A stretch of DNA of 64,000 nt from assembly GCA_036346355.1 (NCBI GenBank), contig CM070580.1, forward strand, positions 19,583,374 to 19,647,373. Direction: 5' to 3'. Positions 48,740 through 59,898 of this stretch are shown piece after piece. Source of the DNA: Rhipidocladum racemiflorum. Lineage: Eukaryota; Streptophyta; Magnoliopsida; Poales; Poaceae. The position numbers were made by a program, and so were the translations under genes. Position 1 is the stretch's first letter. Every line of letters starts with the position of its first letter. The notes under the pieces were generated by a model. The model had not been told where the DNA came from and did not search any database. It worked only from the letters and a program-made list of their open reading frames with translations.

Positions 48740-49175
48740 AAGCCGATAGGAATGGACAAAACTCAAGAACGGTAAAACCAAGAGGGGACTTGGAGGTCGG
48801 TAAATGGTATCGGGCTGAGAGGGCTCCAAGAAAAGCCGATTTCAAACCAAAGCCGACATTCTCACAACTCCTGGGGAAGTATGAAAGGATAAGTCGGAGG
48901 TGTGACACTCAACACCACTAAAATCCTCATCGACTAAGGCAAAAGAGGGACGAGCGTTGGCGGCCAGATATGTCATGTCGGCCAACTCTTGAAAAGAGAA
49001 ACATCAACAATGTCCCTTTTGGCGCTTTCTTTGGGAGAAAGGGATGACCTTACCAACAGATTATGTCTTGTCCTATGCAACACTCATCTCAGATATCGGC
49101 CAAACCGGTCTCAGAAAGATAGGTTGTCTAGACCGATATACAATCATCTAGATATGAGGAGCAGTAGGCCGATCC

Positions 49176-50150
49176 ATGAAAGGTTGTCAACATCAGAGCA
49201 AGGCGAGTCCTCCCGAAATCAGGAACTATCGGCTAACACAAGTAGAATGGAATCTGACAAATGAGATAAACAATTTAGCCGGAAAAATACGAAAGCCGAT
49301 AGAACCTAAACCTAGGTGGTGCCCCCCAGGTCTCAGCAAATCACAACGCATAAGGCTTCAGCGATTGAAAACACAAGAAGAAAGGGAGGCCGAAAAGGAG
49401 AGCGAGAGGGATCGGATGTTCAACAAGTTAAGACCGGTACCAATTTTGAAAAAGGAGTGGAGAAAGAAGGAACAGATCGATAGTGATTCAGACCAATCGA
49501 TTGAATCCGGTTCTCCGATGATCCGGGATGATACACCACCGATGGATATAAACATGGTATTCGCTCTACCTGCCGAGTTCAAAACCGAAGAATCGGCTGA
49601 AGAAGTGTTCGCCCAATTATGCCTCGGAGCACCAGACGCTGTGTTCGAAAAGCCACAAGACATGCATCGGCATCTGAAACCATTATATCTGAAAGGGTAT
49701 ATTAATGGCCGACCGATATCTCGTATGTTGGTCGATGGCGGGGCGACAGTCAATCTAATGCCGTTAAGTACTTTCAGAAAACTGGGTAAAGCCGATGAAG
49801 ACTTGATCAAAACCAATATGGTGCTAAATGACTTCACGGGAGACCCAACTGAGGCTAAAGGCGTAATGGTGTCAGAAGCGGCGATCGGTAATAAAACTTT
49901 GCCGATTGCATTTTTTGTGATTGAAGCCAAAGGCAATTACAACGTGCTCCTCGGCGGATCGATCCATGCCAATTGCTGTATACCATCAACTATGCACCAA
50001 AAATTGGTGCAAAGTGGAACGATGATACAAGAGAAGTTGTACCGCCGACACATCGGCTCATATCGCCATGGCTAGCCACGACACCAATTGGCCACACGAA
50101 GAAGCCGAATGTATATCGTGAAAGCCTTGGACAATTGCGATTTTATCTGC
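49176..50150 (+). pseudogene. Tat-B protease region
   Basis: Retropepsin active site MLVDGGATVNLM (about 49728-49765), followed by NVLLGGSIHANC. A shift near 50000-50020 breaks the link to RT. The segment is the closest match in the window to the remnant at 1564-2460, which keeps GRDWIHANFC at the same place. Confidence 0.85.
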
Positions 50151-50224
50151 GTTGAGAAGTCAGGATTCAAGCCGATCAGCGTTAAACCCAACACGTTTGA
50201 TCGGACAGACGAAGTAGTAAGAAG

Positions 50225-53200
50225 ATGGAGCACAAGACACTAGCAGAGCTGCAGGAAAGGGCAAGGAGCTATCGGCAAAAAGAATACGAAGAAGCTGTTG
50301 AGGATTTTGAAGAGGAAAGAAAAGGGTTAGGATTTACTTCTGCCGATTTGCTCGAAGAAGTCAACATTGGGGAAGGTGATAATAAAAGACCAACGTTTGT
50401 AAGTGCCAAACTAGAACCCAGTTATAAAGCAAAGTTGGTCGAAATACTCAAGAAATATAGAGATTGCTTCGCGTGGGAGTACTACGAAATGCCAGGCTTA
50501 AGCCGACAGCTAGTTGAGCATCGGCTACCAATAAAACCTGGGTATCGGCCATTCAAACAGTACCCTAGGCGATTTAATCCTACATTGTATGACGCTATAA
50601 AGGAAGAAGTAGGACGATTGCTAGAGGCAAAGTTTATCCGGCCCTGCCGATACGCTGAATGGGTCTCAAACATCGTCCCTGTAAAGAAGAAAAATGGCAA
50701 ACTTAGGGTATGTGTCGATTTTAGAGATTTAAACAAAGCTACACCAAAAGACGAGTACCCGATGCCTATAGCCGATATGCTTATCGATGCTGCATCTGGG
50801 AATAAAATCATAAGCTTTTTGGACGGGAACGCCGGATACAATCAGATATTCATGGCCGAAGCCGATATACCCAAGACGGCTTTCAGATGTCCGGGAGCTT
50901 TAGGGCTATATGAGTGGAAAGTTATGACCTTCGGTTTAAAAAATGCCGGTGCTACTTATCAACGGGCCATGAACCATATTTTCCATGATTTGATCGGCAA
51001 TACCGTGGAAATATACATTGACGACGTAGTGGTAAAATCCAAAGAAGACTGGCAACATTTAGCCGATCTGGAAAAGATGTTCGAAAACACAAGGTTGCAT
51101 GGGTTAAAAATGAACCCTCTCAAATGTGCTTTCGGAGTATCGGCTGGACAATTTCTTGGGTTTACGGTGCATGAAGGAGGAATTGAAGTAAACCAAGCCA
51201 AAGTAAAAGCCATAGCCGATACTAAACCGCCGACAAGCAAAAAGGAGTTGCAGGTATTGATTGGAAAAATCAACTACTTGCGACGTTTCATCTCAAACTT
51301 GTCGTATGCGTATTCGTGCCTTCACACCGCTCTTCAAAATTAAAGATAACCAAGAGTTCAAATGGGAAGCCGATCAACAAAAAGCCTTCGACGACATAAA
51401 AGGTTATCTGATGAGTCCACCAGTATTGACCGCACCAAAACACGGTATACCTTTTAGACTATATATATCGGCTGAAGGTGATTCGATTGGGGCAGTTTTA
51501 ACACAAGAAGCCGATAAAAAGGAGCGAGCAATATTTTACTTAAGCCGACGTCTTTTGGATGCAGAAGCCAGGTATCCCCTAGTAGAAAAATTATGTTTAT
51601 CATTGTATTTTGCTTGCACCAAGTTAAGACATTATATGCTGGCTTCCAAATGCGTTATAATATGCAAAACCGATGTAGTTAAGTACATATTATCGGCGCC
51701 AATCCTACGGGGTCGGCTTGGTAAATGGGCATACGCCTTAACAGAGTTCGAGTTAACCTATGAGTCGGCTAAATCTGTGAAAGGACAGGCTGTGGCCGAT
51801 TTTATCACAGGAAGTGAAACATTAGTAGGAACAACTAGTGTAACTCCTTGGCAGCTGTATTTTGATGGATCTGTTTGCCAAGAAGGCGAAGGCATCAGAG
51901 TGATACTAGTTTCACCTAGGAAATAGGAGTATGACTTCATGTATCGGCTAAATAGCCGATGTTCAAATAATCAAGCAGAATACGAAGCATTGCTAAGAGG
52001 TCTACAATTGTTAGATAGCATCGGAGTGAAAGACGTCGAAGCTTTTGGAGACTCGATGTTAATTGTACAGCAAGTCAAAGGAGAATACCGATGCAACGAT
52101 GATGCGCTAACTCAGTACTTGCATCAATGCCTCCAGATCATCGAGATGTTCACTACATTTTCTATAAAGTATATCCCCAGAGAAGCTAATGATAAGGCAA
52201 ACCAATTGGCACAATGTGCATCAGGGTACAAGATTGAAAGCCGACAGGGGTCGATCGGACTAAACGTTTGGCCGATGCTATGTTCACCCTGTCGACCGAG
52301 AACAGAGATAAGGGATTATTTGTCAAATCCAGCCAAGCCGACCGAGCAGAAGGTCAGGCGCAAAGCACTCAAATATGTTCTACTAGAAGATGTATTGTAC
52401 TTTCGGACTATGGAAGGTTTGTTGTTAAGATGTCTAGGAACCGAGGAAGCCAAGGTAGCGATGGGTGAAGTCCATGAAGGCATTTGTGGATCACATCAAT
52501 CGGCCCATAAGATGAAATGGATACTGAGGCGAACAGGATATTTTTGGCCGACGATGTTAGAAGACTGCTTCAAATATTATAAAGGATGCCAAACGTGCCA
52601 AAAGTTTGGTAACATACAATAAGACCGACATCGGCTTTGCATCCGATCATCAAGCCATGGCCATTTAGAGGATGGGGTATAGACATAATCGGCCAAATAT
52701 TTCCGTCATCCAGCAAAGGACATAAATTCATCCTTGCAGCCACAGATTATTTCTCAAAATGGGTTGAGGCTGTACCACTCAAGAAGGTTACTAGTAAAGA
52801 GCTGATCGACTTTGTAAATGAACACATCGTCCATCGGTTTGGAATTCCACAAACAATTACTACTGATCAGGGTACTGCGTTCATGTCCAACGATTTCAAA
52901 GGTTTTGCGGAAAGGCTTGGGATAAAATTACTCAACTCTTCCCCTTACTACGCTCAGGCCAACGGACAGGCCGAGTCGTCAAACAAGACATTGATAAAGC
53001 TGATAAAAAGAAAAATTGAGGAGGAGCCAAGGAAATGGCATTCAACGCTATCGGAGGCCTTATGGGCTTATCGGCTATCTCATCACGGATCAACTAAATT
53101 GTCACCCTTTCAGTTGGTATACGGACAAGAAGCCGTTTTGCCCGTTGAAATCAACATCGGCTCAATAAGGCTACACGAGCAAGATAAGGTATCAGCTGAT

Positions 53201-53551
53201 GAATACAAACAGGCGATGCTTGACAATCTAGATGATTTGGCTGAACTAAGGCTGATCACACTAGATCGGCTTAAAAAGGGTAAAGAGAAGGTTGCCAGGT
53301 CGTACAATAAAAAAGTGATTTCAAAGTCGTTCAATCAAGCCGATTTGGTATGGAAAACCGTGTTGCCGATTGGGTCTAAAGATAATCGATTCGGCAAATG
53401 GTCTCCAACATGGGAAGGGCCTTATAAGATCAAGCGGCCGATTGACGGGAATTCGTATATACTAGAGTCCTTGGAAGGGTTCGTCCTACCTAAAGCAATC
53501 AATGGAAAATATCTGAAGGCATATCACCCAAGCATATGGGTCGGGTCCTAA
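50225..53551 (+). pseudogene. Tat-B RT, RNase H, archaeal-type RNase H and integrase, with breaks
   Basis: RT (50225-51300) is open, with YIDDVVVKS at about 51012-51035. A shift near 51300 leads into the native RNase H (RLYISAEGDSIGAVL, without the usual Asp start). The archaeal-type RNase H (about 51850-52230: YFDGSVCQEGEG, NNQAEYEALLRGL, GDSMLIVQQ, NDKANQLAQCASG) is interrupted by a TAG at 51924-51926. Integrase: HHCC finger about 52470-52605, a frame change near 52622, then GIDIIGQ, TDQGTAFMSND (about 52860) and GQAESSNKTL, ending at 53551. No single protein spans the region. Confidence 0.93.
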
Positions 53552-53754
53552 CTACAGAGGAAAATATCAGGATCAATTACAAAAGCACATGCATATAAAA
53601 TCGGTCATACAAATTAACCGAGACACCCATCCAAATTACAGTTTACAAAATCGGTTACATAGCCGATCAAGCCAAGTGTTCGAAGGACGTCATCCCAAGG
53701 TTTAAAGCAATATTACAAAAAGACTGGCCACACAACTAATATCAATAGAACAAA

Positions 53755-56632
53755 TCAGTGAAGTCCGGAACCAGGCAGATGGGCCCCCAAAGCCGATAGT
53801 GCAGCAGCCGCCCTACCAATAATAGCTTGAACACTATCTATTAGTTGCTCATCGGCTTTCGCATCACCCGGGATTGGGATCATTTTAGCTGAATGGTTCC
53901 TGACTTTGGTGAAGACTTCACCAATTTGCTGTCTCTGGGCCGCTAGTGAAGACGTCGCATCCGTGATGCCGATCTGGCAATCTGAGAGTTCTTTTGTAAC
54001 CAAGGCCAGCTGTTCTTCAAGTTTCTTCTTAGATAACTCCAGCTCTTGGGCCTTAGTCTTAGCCGATTTCAGCGCGGCAGCACCCTGATCAAATGCACTC
54101 TTTCGAGACTTGGCATCCGCTATGAGCTTGTCCAAGATCTCTTGATCGGCTTGTTGGGACTTCCGCTGTTCAACCCTTTGCTTGGCCGACTCTACATCCT
54201 GCCGACGAGCGTCCAAGTGGCATACCTCTAGTAGTGCGTTCATAGCAGCGGGGGGAAGATCGGCTTGGACGGTCGCCATCGCATTCCTCAAAGATTGAGT
54301 GTTGGCCAGGAGAGCTGCTTCCGGTTGCATCACTTCGTCCAGGAGACGGTTGAGCCGCTCCTGCATGCCCGGCTCCGCGGTTACAGCAGCCGATGCTGGC
54401 GCGGAAGCAGCAATTATGCGTTGAATGTCGGCCGGGTAGTCGTCAGTGGCCAACACTTCCGGGTCGTCGAGCTCGTCCAAGGAAAAGCCTAAAAGATCGG
54501 CTAAGTCCATCGACGGAGCCGGGCCAGAAGCAGGTTTTGGAGGTGAGGAAGCGGATGGCGGAGCAGGAGCCAAAGCCGGCAAGACAAGCACGTCTGTCTG
54601 GGTCTTCTCTGCATCGGCTTCTAGCAATTGGACGGAGGGGGTTTCCTGAAGAATATTTTCACGGTAAGATCAAGGAAAACAAAGATAAATCAAGATAAGG
54701 GTCGAAGCTAACCGCAGTGGCCGATCCAGTAGGGGATGATGCTACATCACGGCCTGCAGGCTTTGGAGGTCGTTTGATAACGACTCTACGGCTCTTCTTT
54801 TTCTCTAGAAATGACAAACATAGGGGTTAGCCGACGGAAAGCATGAAAATTCGCTTGCAAAGATGAATCGAAAGGCATTTTTAGTACGCTGATCGGCAAG
54901 ATCGGACGATGATGGGCTATTGACTCCAACGCGTGCGGAAGATAAACCGGCAAGAGGGGTCGACGGCCTTTGCCTCTTCGAGCGATCGTCAGCCGATGCA
55001 GTTTGCGCTGGGGTCGACCTTTTGCTAGTCTGGAAAAGGACAAAAGATATGATTAAGCCGATGAAAATCTTATTTCACTAAACATCAAGATGAAAATACC
55101 TCTAAAGACGAGTTAGCATGGCTTGAACTCGAGCTAGACCCAGCGGCGGTCTCCGTCGGCTCTTGGAAGCCAGGGAGAAAAGAGGACAAGACCTCATGGA
55201 TAGTGCGCCCCCGCAAGAGCGCCTCAGCTATGGAAGCCCACCATGTGGTAAATTGGCCCGATCGACGTGTGTTTAGCACGAGGAATGGCAAGTCTACCAC
55301 ATGGAGTTCATCGGCTAGCTCAATAATAAGCTCCGCCGCAGTAATGTTGGTAACTTTATTTCGTGGCTTGATTATATTGAGCAAAGGAAAGCAAGGAATT
55401 GTTTGTCCAAAACCCAGCTGGCGAGCATACACTGAAGGGTGATAGAACTCATAGGTCGGCTGAAATGTTCTATTTCGAGTACTCAAGCCGACGTGAAGAA
55501 TGCAAGGAGAGATCAACAGAGGGAGCAGATCAAGAGTGGACTGGGGCATTAGAGAGCTATCAGAGTTTAAACGGAGAAAAGAAGGCCATGGAAGATCGGC
55601 TAGTTGGCTATACGAAAAAAAGTCTCGGCGGTTGAAGGAAGCTTGGTTGAGATTCAAGAAGAAGGATAAATACTTGTGAAAACTGGCCGGGGAGATTTTT
55701 TGTTCGTCAGGTGAACACATCATGAATTTTTCACCCGGATATCGGCTAGGCTGAAATCTAGGGGTTGCACCCTCGGGAAAATCTTCCGTTGGGAAAGCCG
55801 ATTCCTCCGATGGATCTGGGATAATGAGACGGCCAAAGACACAGTAAAGCCAGATTTGAATGAACCAAAGTGGACCCCCAATGTTGCCCACGACATAGGA
55901 ACCGTTGCCGGTAAAAAGCCGACTCCGGATGATATACATCATGTGGTATACGGCCCCCAACAAGGATTTCCCTAGAGCTAGCCGACGACCCATGACTAGC
56001 TGCTCCGACATAAATTGGTAAACCTGGGTTGGTCCTAAAGAAGCGCCGCAGAAAAGGAATCGGTCTAGCCATAGGTTAAGGAAAGCTACATGTTCCTCAT
56101 CCGATACAGGGCCAGTCAACTTGTTATTATTTTGTATATATCTGGACCAGCCTTCTCCCTTTTTTCGAGTCAATTTATACTGAGGTTTCCCGCTAAAAGC
56201 CGATATTTGGTCTCCATCAGGCCTAAGGCAGCATAATTCAGCCATGTCTAGAAGGGTTGGGCCGATGGGACCAGTTGGGAAAAAGAAGGCGTTAAAAGAG
56301 TCCGACCAAAAATAGCAAGCAGCGGCTACCAAGAATTCATTGGGTTCTGGATCGGCTAAGGACATAGGAATACACTCAGCGATACCCATCCCTTCCCACT
56401 CAGCATTTTTCTAGGATGATACTCTAATATACCAAGACCTCCAGCCCTTGAGAGCTGTCGGCCAAGCCCTAAAGCTTTTTGTCCATTCCTTAATATTATA
56501 GCCAGGAGCCGACAGAGGAAGTCTAGGGATTTCATCTCTAACAACCGTATCGGTCTCTATGGTTCCTAATGGGCCTAGAAAGTATTGATGGTCGCTATCT
56601 GAGATCGGAATGAGTACCTGGGATGCGTCCAT
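53755..56632 (-). pseudogene. Tat-B antisense gene: PMD-like, four exons, one in-frame stop
   Basis: On the minus strand, 103 bp after TATAAATATGAGG, the ATG at 56632 opens exon 1 (56632-55100, 511 codons), resembling the plant mobile domain (PMD, PF10536): LGPLGTIETD, LPLSAPGYNIKEW, KGWRSWYIRV, then ACYFWSDSFNAFFFPTGPIG. One TAG (56413-56411) breaks it; the frame is otherwise open. GT-AG introns 55099-55030, 54887-54805 and 54712-54646 join exon 2 (55029-54888), exon 3 (54804-54713) and exon 4 (54645-53755) in frame: 885 residues. Exons 2 and 3 are Ser-rich and basic (KRQRPSTP; KKKSRRVVIKRPPK, NLS-like). Exon 4 has an acidic MDLADLLGFSLDELDDPE segment and a long coiled coil (residues rich in K/E/Q, about 54150-53950). 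Introns in this orientation are not removed from genomic RNA, so they persist through transposition. Confidence 0.75.
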
Positions 56633-56734
56633 TTCAGCCGATACGACAGGAAGAGAAGATTGATGCGGAGAAAAGCCGATTGCAAGATGAACGAGAGCAC
56701 GCCAGGGTGAAAATGACCGCAGGGGGGGACCTCA

Positions 56735-56742
56735 TATTTATA
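56735..56742 (-). promoter_or_regulatory. TATA box of the Tat-B antisense gene
   Basis: The minus strand reads TATAAATATGAGG about 103 bp before the ATG. The same core is kept in the remnant at 1162 and decayed at 3736, which supports function in the family. Confidence 0.7.
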
Positions 56743-56903
56743 CCTCGGTGAAAAAGGTGAAAAGGCGGGAACAGTTGCTGCATTGAAAACGCACCGAGAG
56801 CATTGCGGCGCCATTAATGGGGAAGTTACCGAGGTGAATCTTAAACGGTAAGCCGATCACGGAGAAAAGCGAAAGATTTTTGAAAGATAGCAAGCTACCT
56901 TTC

Positions 56904-56919
56904 AAAAATGGGGGGCATA
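56904..56919 (+). promoter_or_regulatory. Tat-B polypurine tract
   Basis: AAAAATGGGGGGCATA directly precedes the 3' LTR. The reverse of this junction is recognisable at 925-946. Confidence 0.8.
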
Positions 56920-57545
56920 TGTTTGCACCAAAATTCAGCGTGCGTTGAAATCGGTCTAAATCAGAAAAGAAGTATTCATATAATAAGGAATCGGTAAACG
57001 ACTCGGAAAAGGAAACCGTTTCTAAAAGGAAAGGAAATCAGATAAGAGGCCGATACGGGTAAATGCACCGTATCCATGTACAACTCGGATCGGCCAGGCG
57101 TGTTATAAAAGGAGGAGGGCGTCAAGCAAAGAGAATCAATCAATCCAACAACACACACATCTACTTTTACAAGCTTTTCTTTTACATTGTTTTAGCCTCA
57201 TAGATCTCTCTGCAAGTCGACGGAATCAACATAGTTGCGCATCGCCGATTGTTGATTTTAGCCGATTTCACCCAGGTTTGATTTGCTTCGTTTTGTTGCG
57301 CATCGCCTTCCCGAAGCCGATTTTACCTTGTATCCGGATCAACTGTAACCGGTTGATCTAGTTATCTCCTAATCGGTTCTTGCCGACTAGCGAAAAGCCG
57401 ATAGATCCTTGTTTATCGGCTTTGATCAAATTACAAACTCTACCTTGTCAATTTCAGGTCAAATTGACTGGCACGCTCTACAAACCCGGCGTTTGTCTTG
57501 TGTGTTCGAGGCCGAAAACCCTCCTTCACGTTTTTTGCGCGAACA
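56920..57545 (+). repeat. Tat-B 3' LTR
   Basis: 626 bp, one visible difference from the 5' LTR. TATA box at 57104. Confidence 0.95.
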
Positions 57546-57655
57546 GATACGAAAACTCTCCAATAAATAAAAATAATCCTTTTATGATTGAGCTAAATGA
57601 GTTCCAAAAATAATATGCATAATAATTCTATAAATGTGCGTGAGGTGGGTGTAAT

Positions 57656-57838
57656 GTGAAGAGCTTCGACGAGGCGCGGATGCGGGAGAACCTCGACGTC
57701 GTGGGCTGGGAGTTGACCGAGGAGGGGCGGCGGAGGATCGGCGAGATCCCGCCGCGGAAGAATAACCAGGAGCGCCGCTACGTCTCCAAGCTCGAGCCGT
57801 ACAAGTCCCTCGATGAGCTCTGGGACGGCGAGATATGA
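57656..57838 (+). pseudogene. Aldo-keto reductase last exon (detached)
   Basis: From about 57656 the frame reads VKSFDEARMRENLDVVGWEL, then TEEGRRRIGEI and a terminal PYKSLDELWDGEI. This is the conserved C-terminal exon of plant AKR4 enzymes, including the RMRENL motif after the NADPH-binding Lys-Ser-Phe. It has no clean acceptor in front (AATGTGAAGAGC instead of the usual run of Val codons) and no middle exons nearby, and it lies 26 kb from the first exon. Same strand and order as 30932-31204, so both are most simply pieces of one disrupted gene. Confidence 0.8.
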
Positions 57839-59898
57839 TGTGGCAGTGGTGAGTCTTAGAATGGCCGGCTGCTTGGTTCATTTTGGTTGTTTCTGTGAAT
57901 CTCCTGGCCAGAGTTGGTTGATCCGAGAACAGTTTTGCAACAATGTGTCTCCAATAAAAATTATTTTCTATAATGTTTTAATAATTAAAAAAAAATTACA
58001 GTGAAATCGCCCATTTCATGGGTACCATTTACCAAATACAAGAACAGAGTTACAGAGGCCGTGGGTAGGATCGTGCTATGCATACTTCGCACAGTAGTTG
58101 GTTCAAGAGCAGATCATGGCAAACCGATCAAGCCAACAGGCGAAGCAACACGAAAAACGCGACTGCAAAGCAAGACCACACTAATAAACAAAACAAAACG
58201 ATCGTCAAAGTGTAAAAAATAAAGAGAGCGGCAAGTTTTCCATGATGGGCCGTATGCCGCATGCAACGCGAGCACCAGGCCGTTGCTTTCCACATCGCGC
58301 CAGGCTCGTCATGAGTGGCAGCCCGCTGCCGGCCGGCTAGCCGTCGTGCCAACCGGCCGGCCCTGGCATGGCCGTCGTGCAGTGCAACAGGAGGCTGGCT
58401 AGGACGATCAGATGCTTGCTGCGGTGCTTACGTACGTCGATGTGTGCAACCAAGAAGCATCAGATTTTGAGAAACCACAACAGAAAGAAGGATTGCAAGG
58501 GTATCATTGTGCCATCGCAGCTTTATGGAAATATGGAATTATATCGATCGCCAAGCTTGTCCAGTTGCTACTATATAGGTAGGGAGATGTCTAGGGAATA
58601 TTTGCTTTCTAGCTAGTTCAAACTACATTGTCAATTTTTTTCCCAGGTTAACAATACTTTGCCTCAATTATTTGCTAAAAAAGAGCAGTGCTCTGCTGAA
58701 GTCCTTACGTTGGAATTCTTTTTGTTATTTTTTACTGCACTGTAGTTTATGACTAAGAATATGCATAAATCCAAAGTTCAGGTACCAAAATAGGTTTCTT
58801 CCCTTGATTATTTTGTTGCATGATACGGAGTAGTTTGGTAAAGCTACTGCTACTGAAGAGCCATGTTCTTAGATGAGCTGAAGTCACCGAAGAAAGCATG
58901 TAGTAGAGCATCATAGTGTAGGGTATCTCCATCGGCGCTAAAATTATCACATCACACGGACCTTAACTTTTTCACCCCTCCAATGTTTATTGGGTTTTTA
59001 ATAAGTTTCATCCGGATATTTTTTTTAGCAACCATCATCCAAATTCTGGGTCATTGGATTTGCTTTCAGATCGATGCACACACCCCCTGAATTCGAGGTG
59101 GGTTGATCATACGGATATGTGTTTTGATCGTACGGTCCAAAGTTTAGATGGTTTTTAAAACAAAAACATCCAGATGATGCCTATACACTTCACATCACAT
59201 CGACGCTAAAATAGGTTTCTTCCCTTCATTTGAGTCTCTCTCTCTCTGTACCGGCAAAATATACACGTTGGGATGCTCATAAAAGCGAACATATTCTCTT
59301 TACTGCAGTAAAAGGCGTCATTGCGAGTGTTTTTACCAGGGTCAACAGGGAATTCAGCACTGGACGAAATGGATTGCCCTTGCGGTGGTACTGACCGACC
59401 CGTGCGGTGAAAAGCTGTTCACGTGAAGAACGCAGGCCAGGAGTAAAGGCGTTTTTTGGTTCCTTTTGCAAAAGAAAGTCATTCCATCTTTGCTGCTGCA
59501 ATGCCAACTTTTCCTCGTGACGCACTGATGCTGCTGGTATCAGGGACTGTTTTTCTTGAGATACTTTTTCTCACGTTTCATTTATTTCACAAAATAAGTA
59601 TGATGAATAATTCTTCACAAAAAATAAGGAAGGACAGGGGTTTGCTAAATGGGAAAAAATCCAAATCTTCTTGCCCTACTTTGCCGCATGACTCTAAACA
59701 CTTCGTAGTAGTGTTGACACTAAGATTTGGTACGTATAGTCGATTTAGAAAGACAAGGTTAAATATGGATAAAAATCATAGCTGATATTGGTTCAGAGTA
59801 AGTTTTTTTTTGGAGGTTGAGATCGATTCGCATGTTTAGAAAGGATATGATCGATCTAAGTACTATAAAAGGGGATGACAGACAAAAGGATCCAACGA
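57839..59898. other. Intergenic DNA
   Basis: No gene is recognised. 58240-58400 is GC-rich. CATCGGCGCTAAAAT (58932) recurs as CATCGACGCTAAAAT (59197), and AAAATAGGTTTCTTCCCTT occurs at 58787 and 59208, pointing to a small insertion or local duplication. A (TC)n tract lies near 59235. Confidence 0.4.

Larger units (their letters stand above)
46041..57545 (+). mobile_element. Tat-B: young Tat-lineage Ty3/gypsy element with antisense PMD-type gene
   Basis: LTRs of 626 bp at 46041-46666 and 56920-57545 (TGTTTGCACC...GCGCGAACA) differ at one position I can see (GCCTTACCG / GCCTTCCCG). The target duplication is GATAC (46036-46040 and 57546-57550). Order: LTR, primer site, gag, protease, RT, degenerate RNase H, archaeal-type RNase H, integrase, antisense spliced gene, polypurine tract, LTR. 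The sense frames contain several frameshifts and stops despite the near-identical LTRs. The whole element is saturated with AGCCGAT/ATCGGCT. Confidence 0.95.

Noticed and set aside
46041..57545. AGCCGAT words read as DRE/CRT stress elements (core GCCGAC)
   Set aside because: The dominant word ends in T, not C, and is spread through coding sequence and introns rather than clustered in the LTR promoter, so ordinary DREB promoter elements do not explain it.
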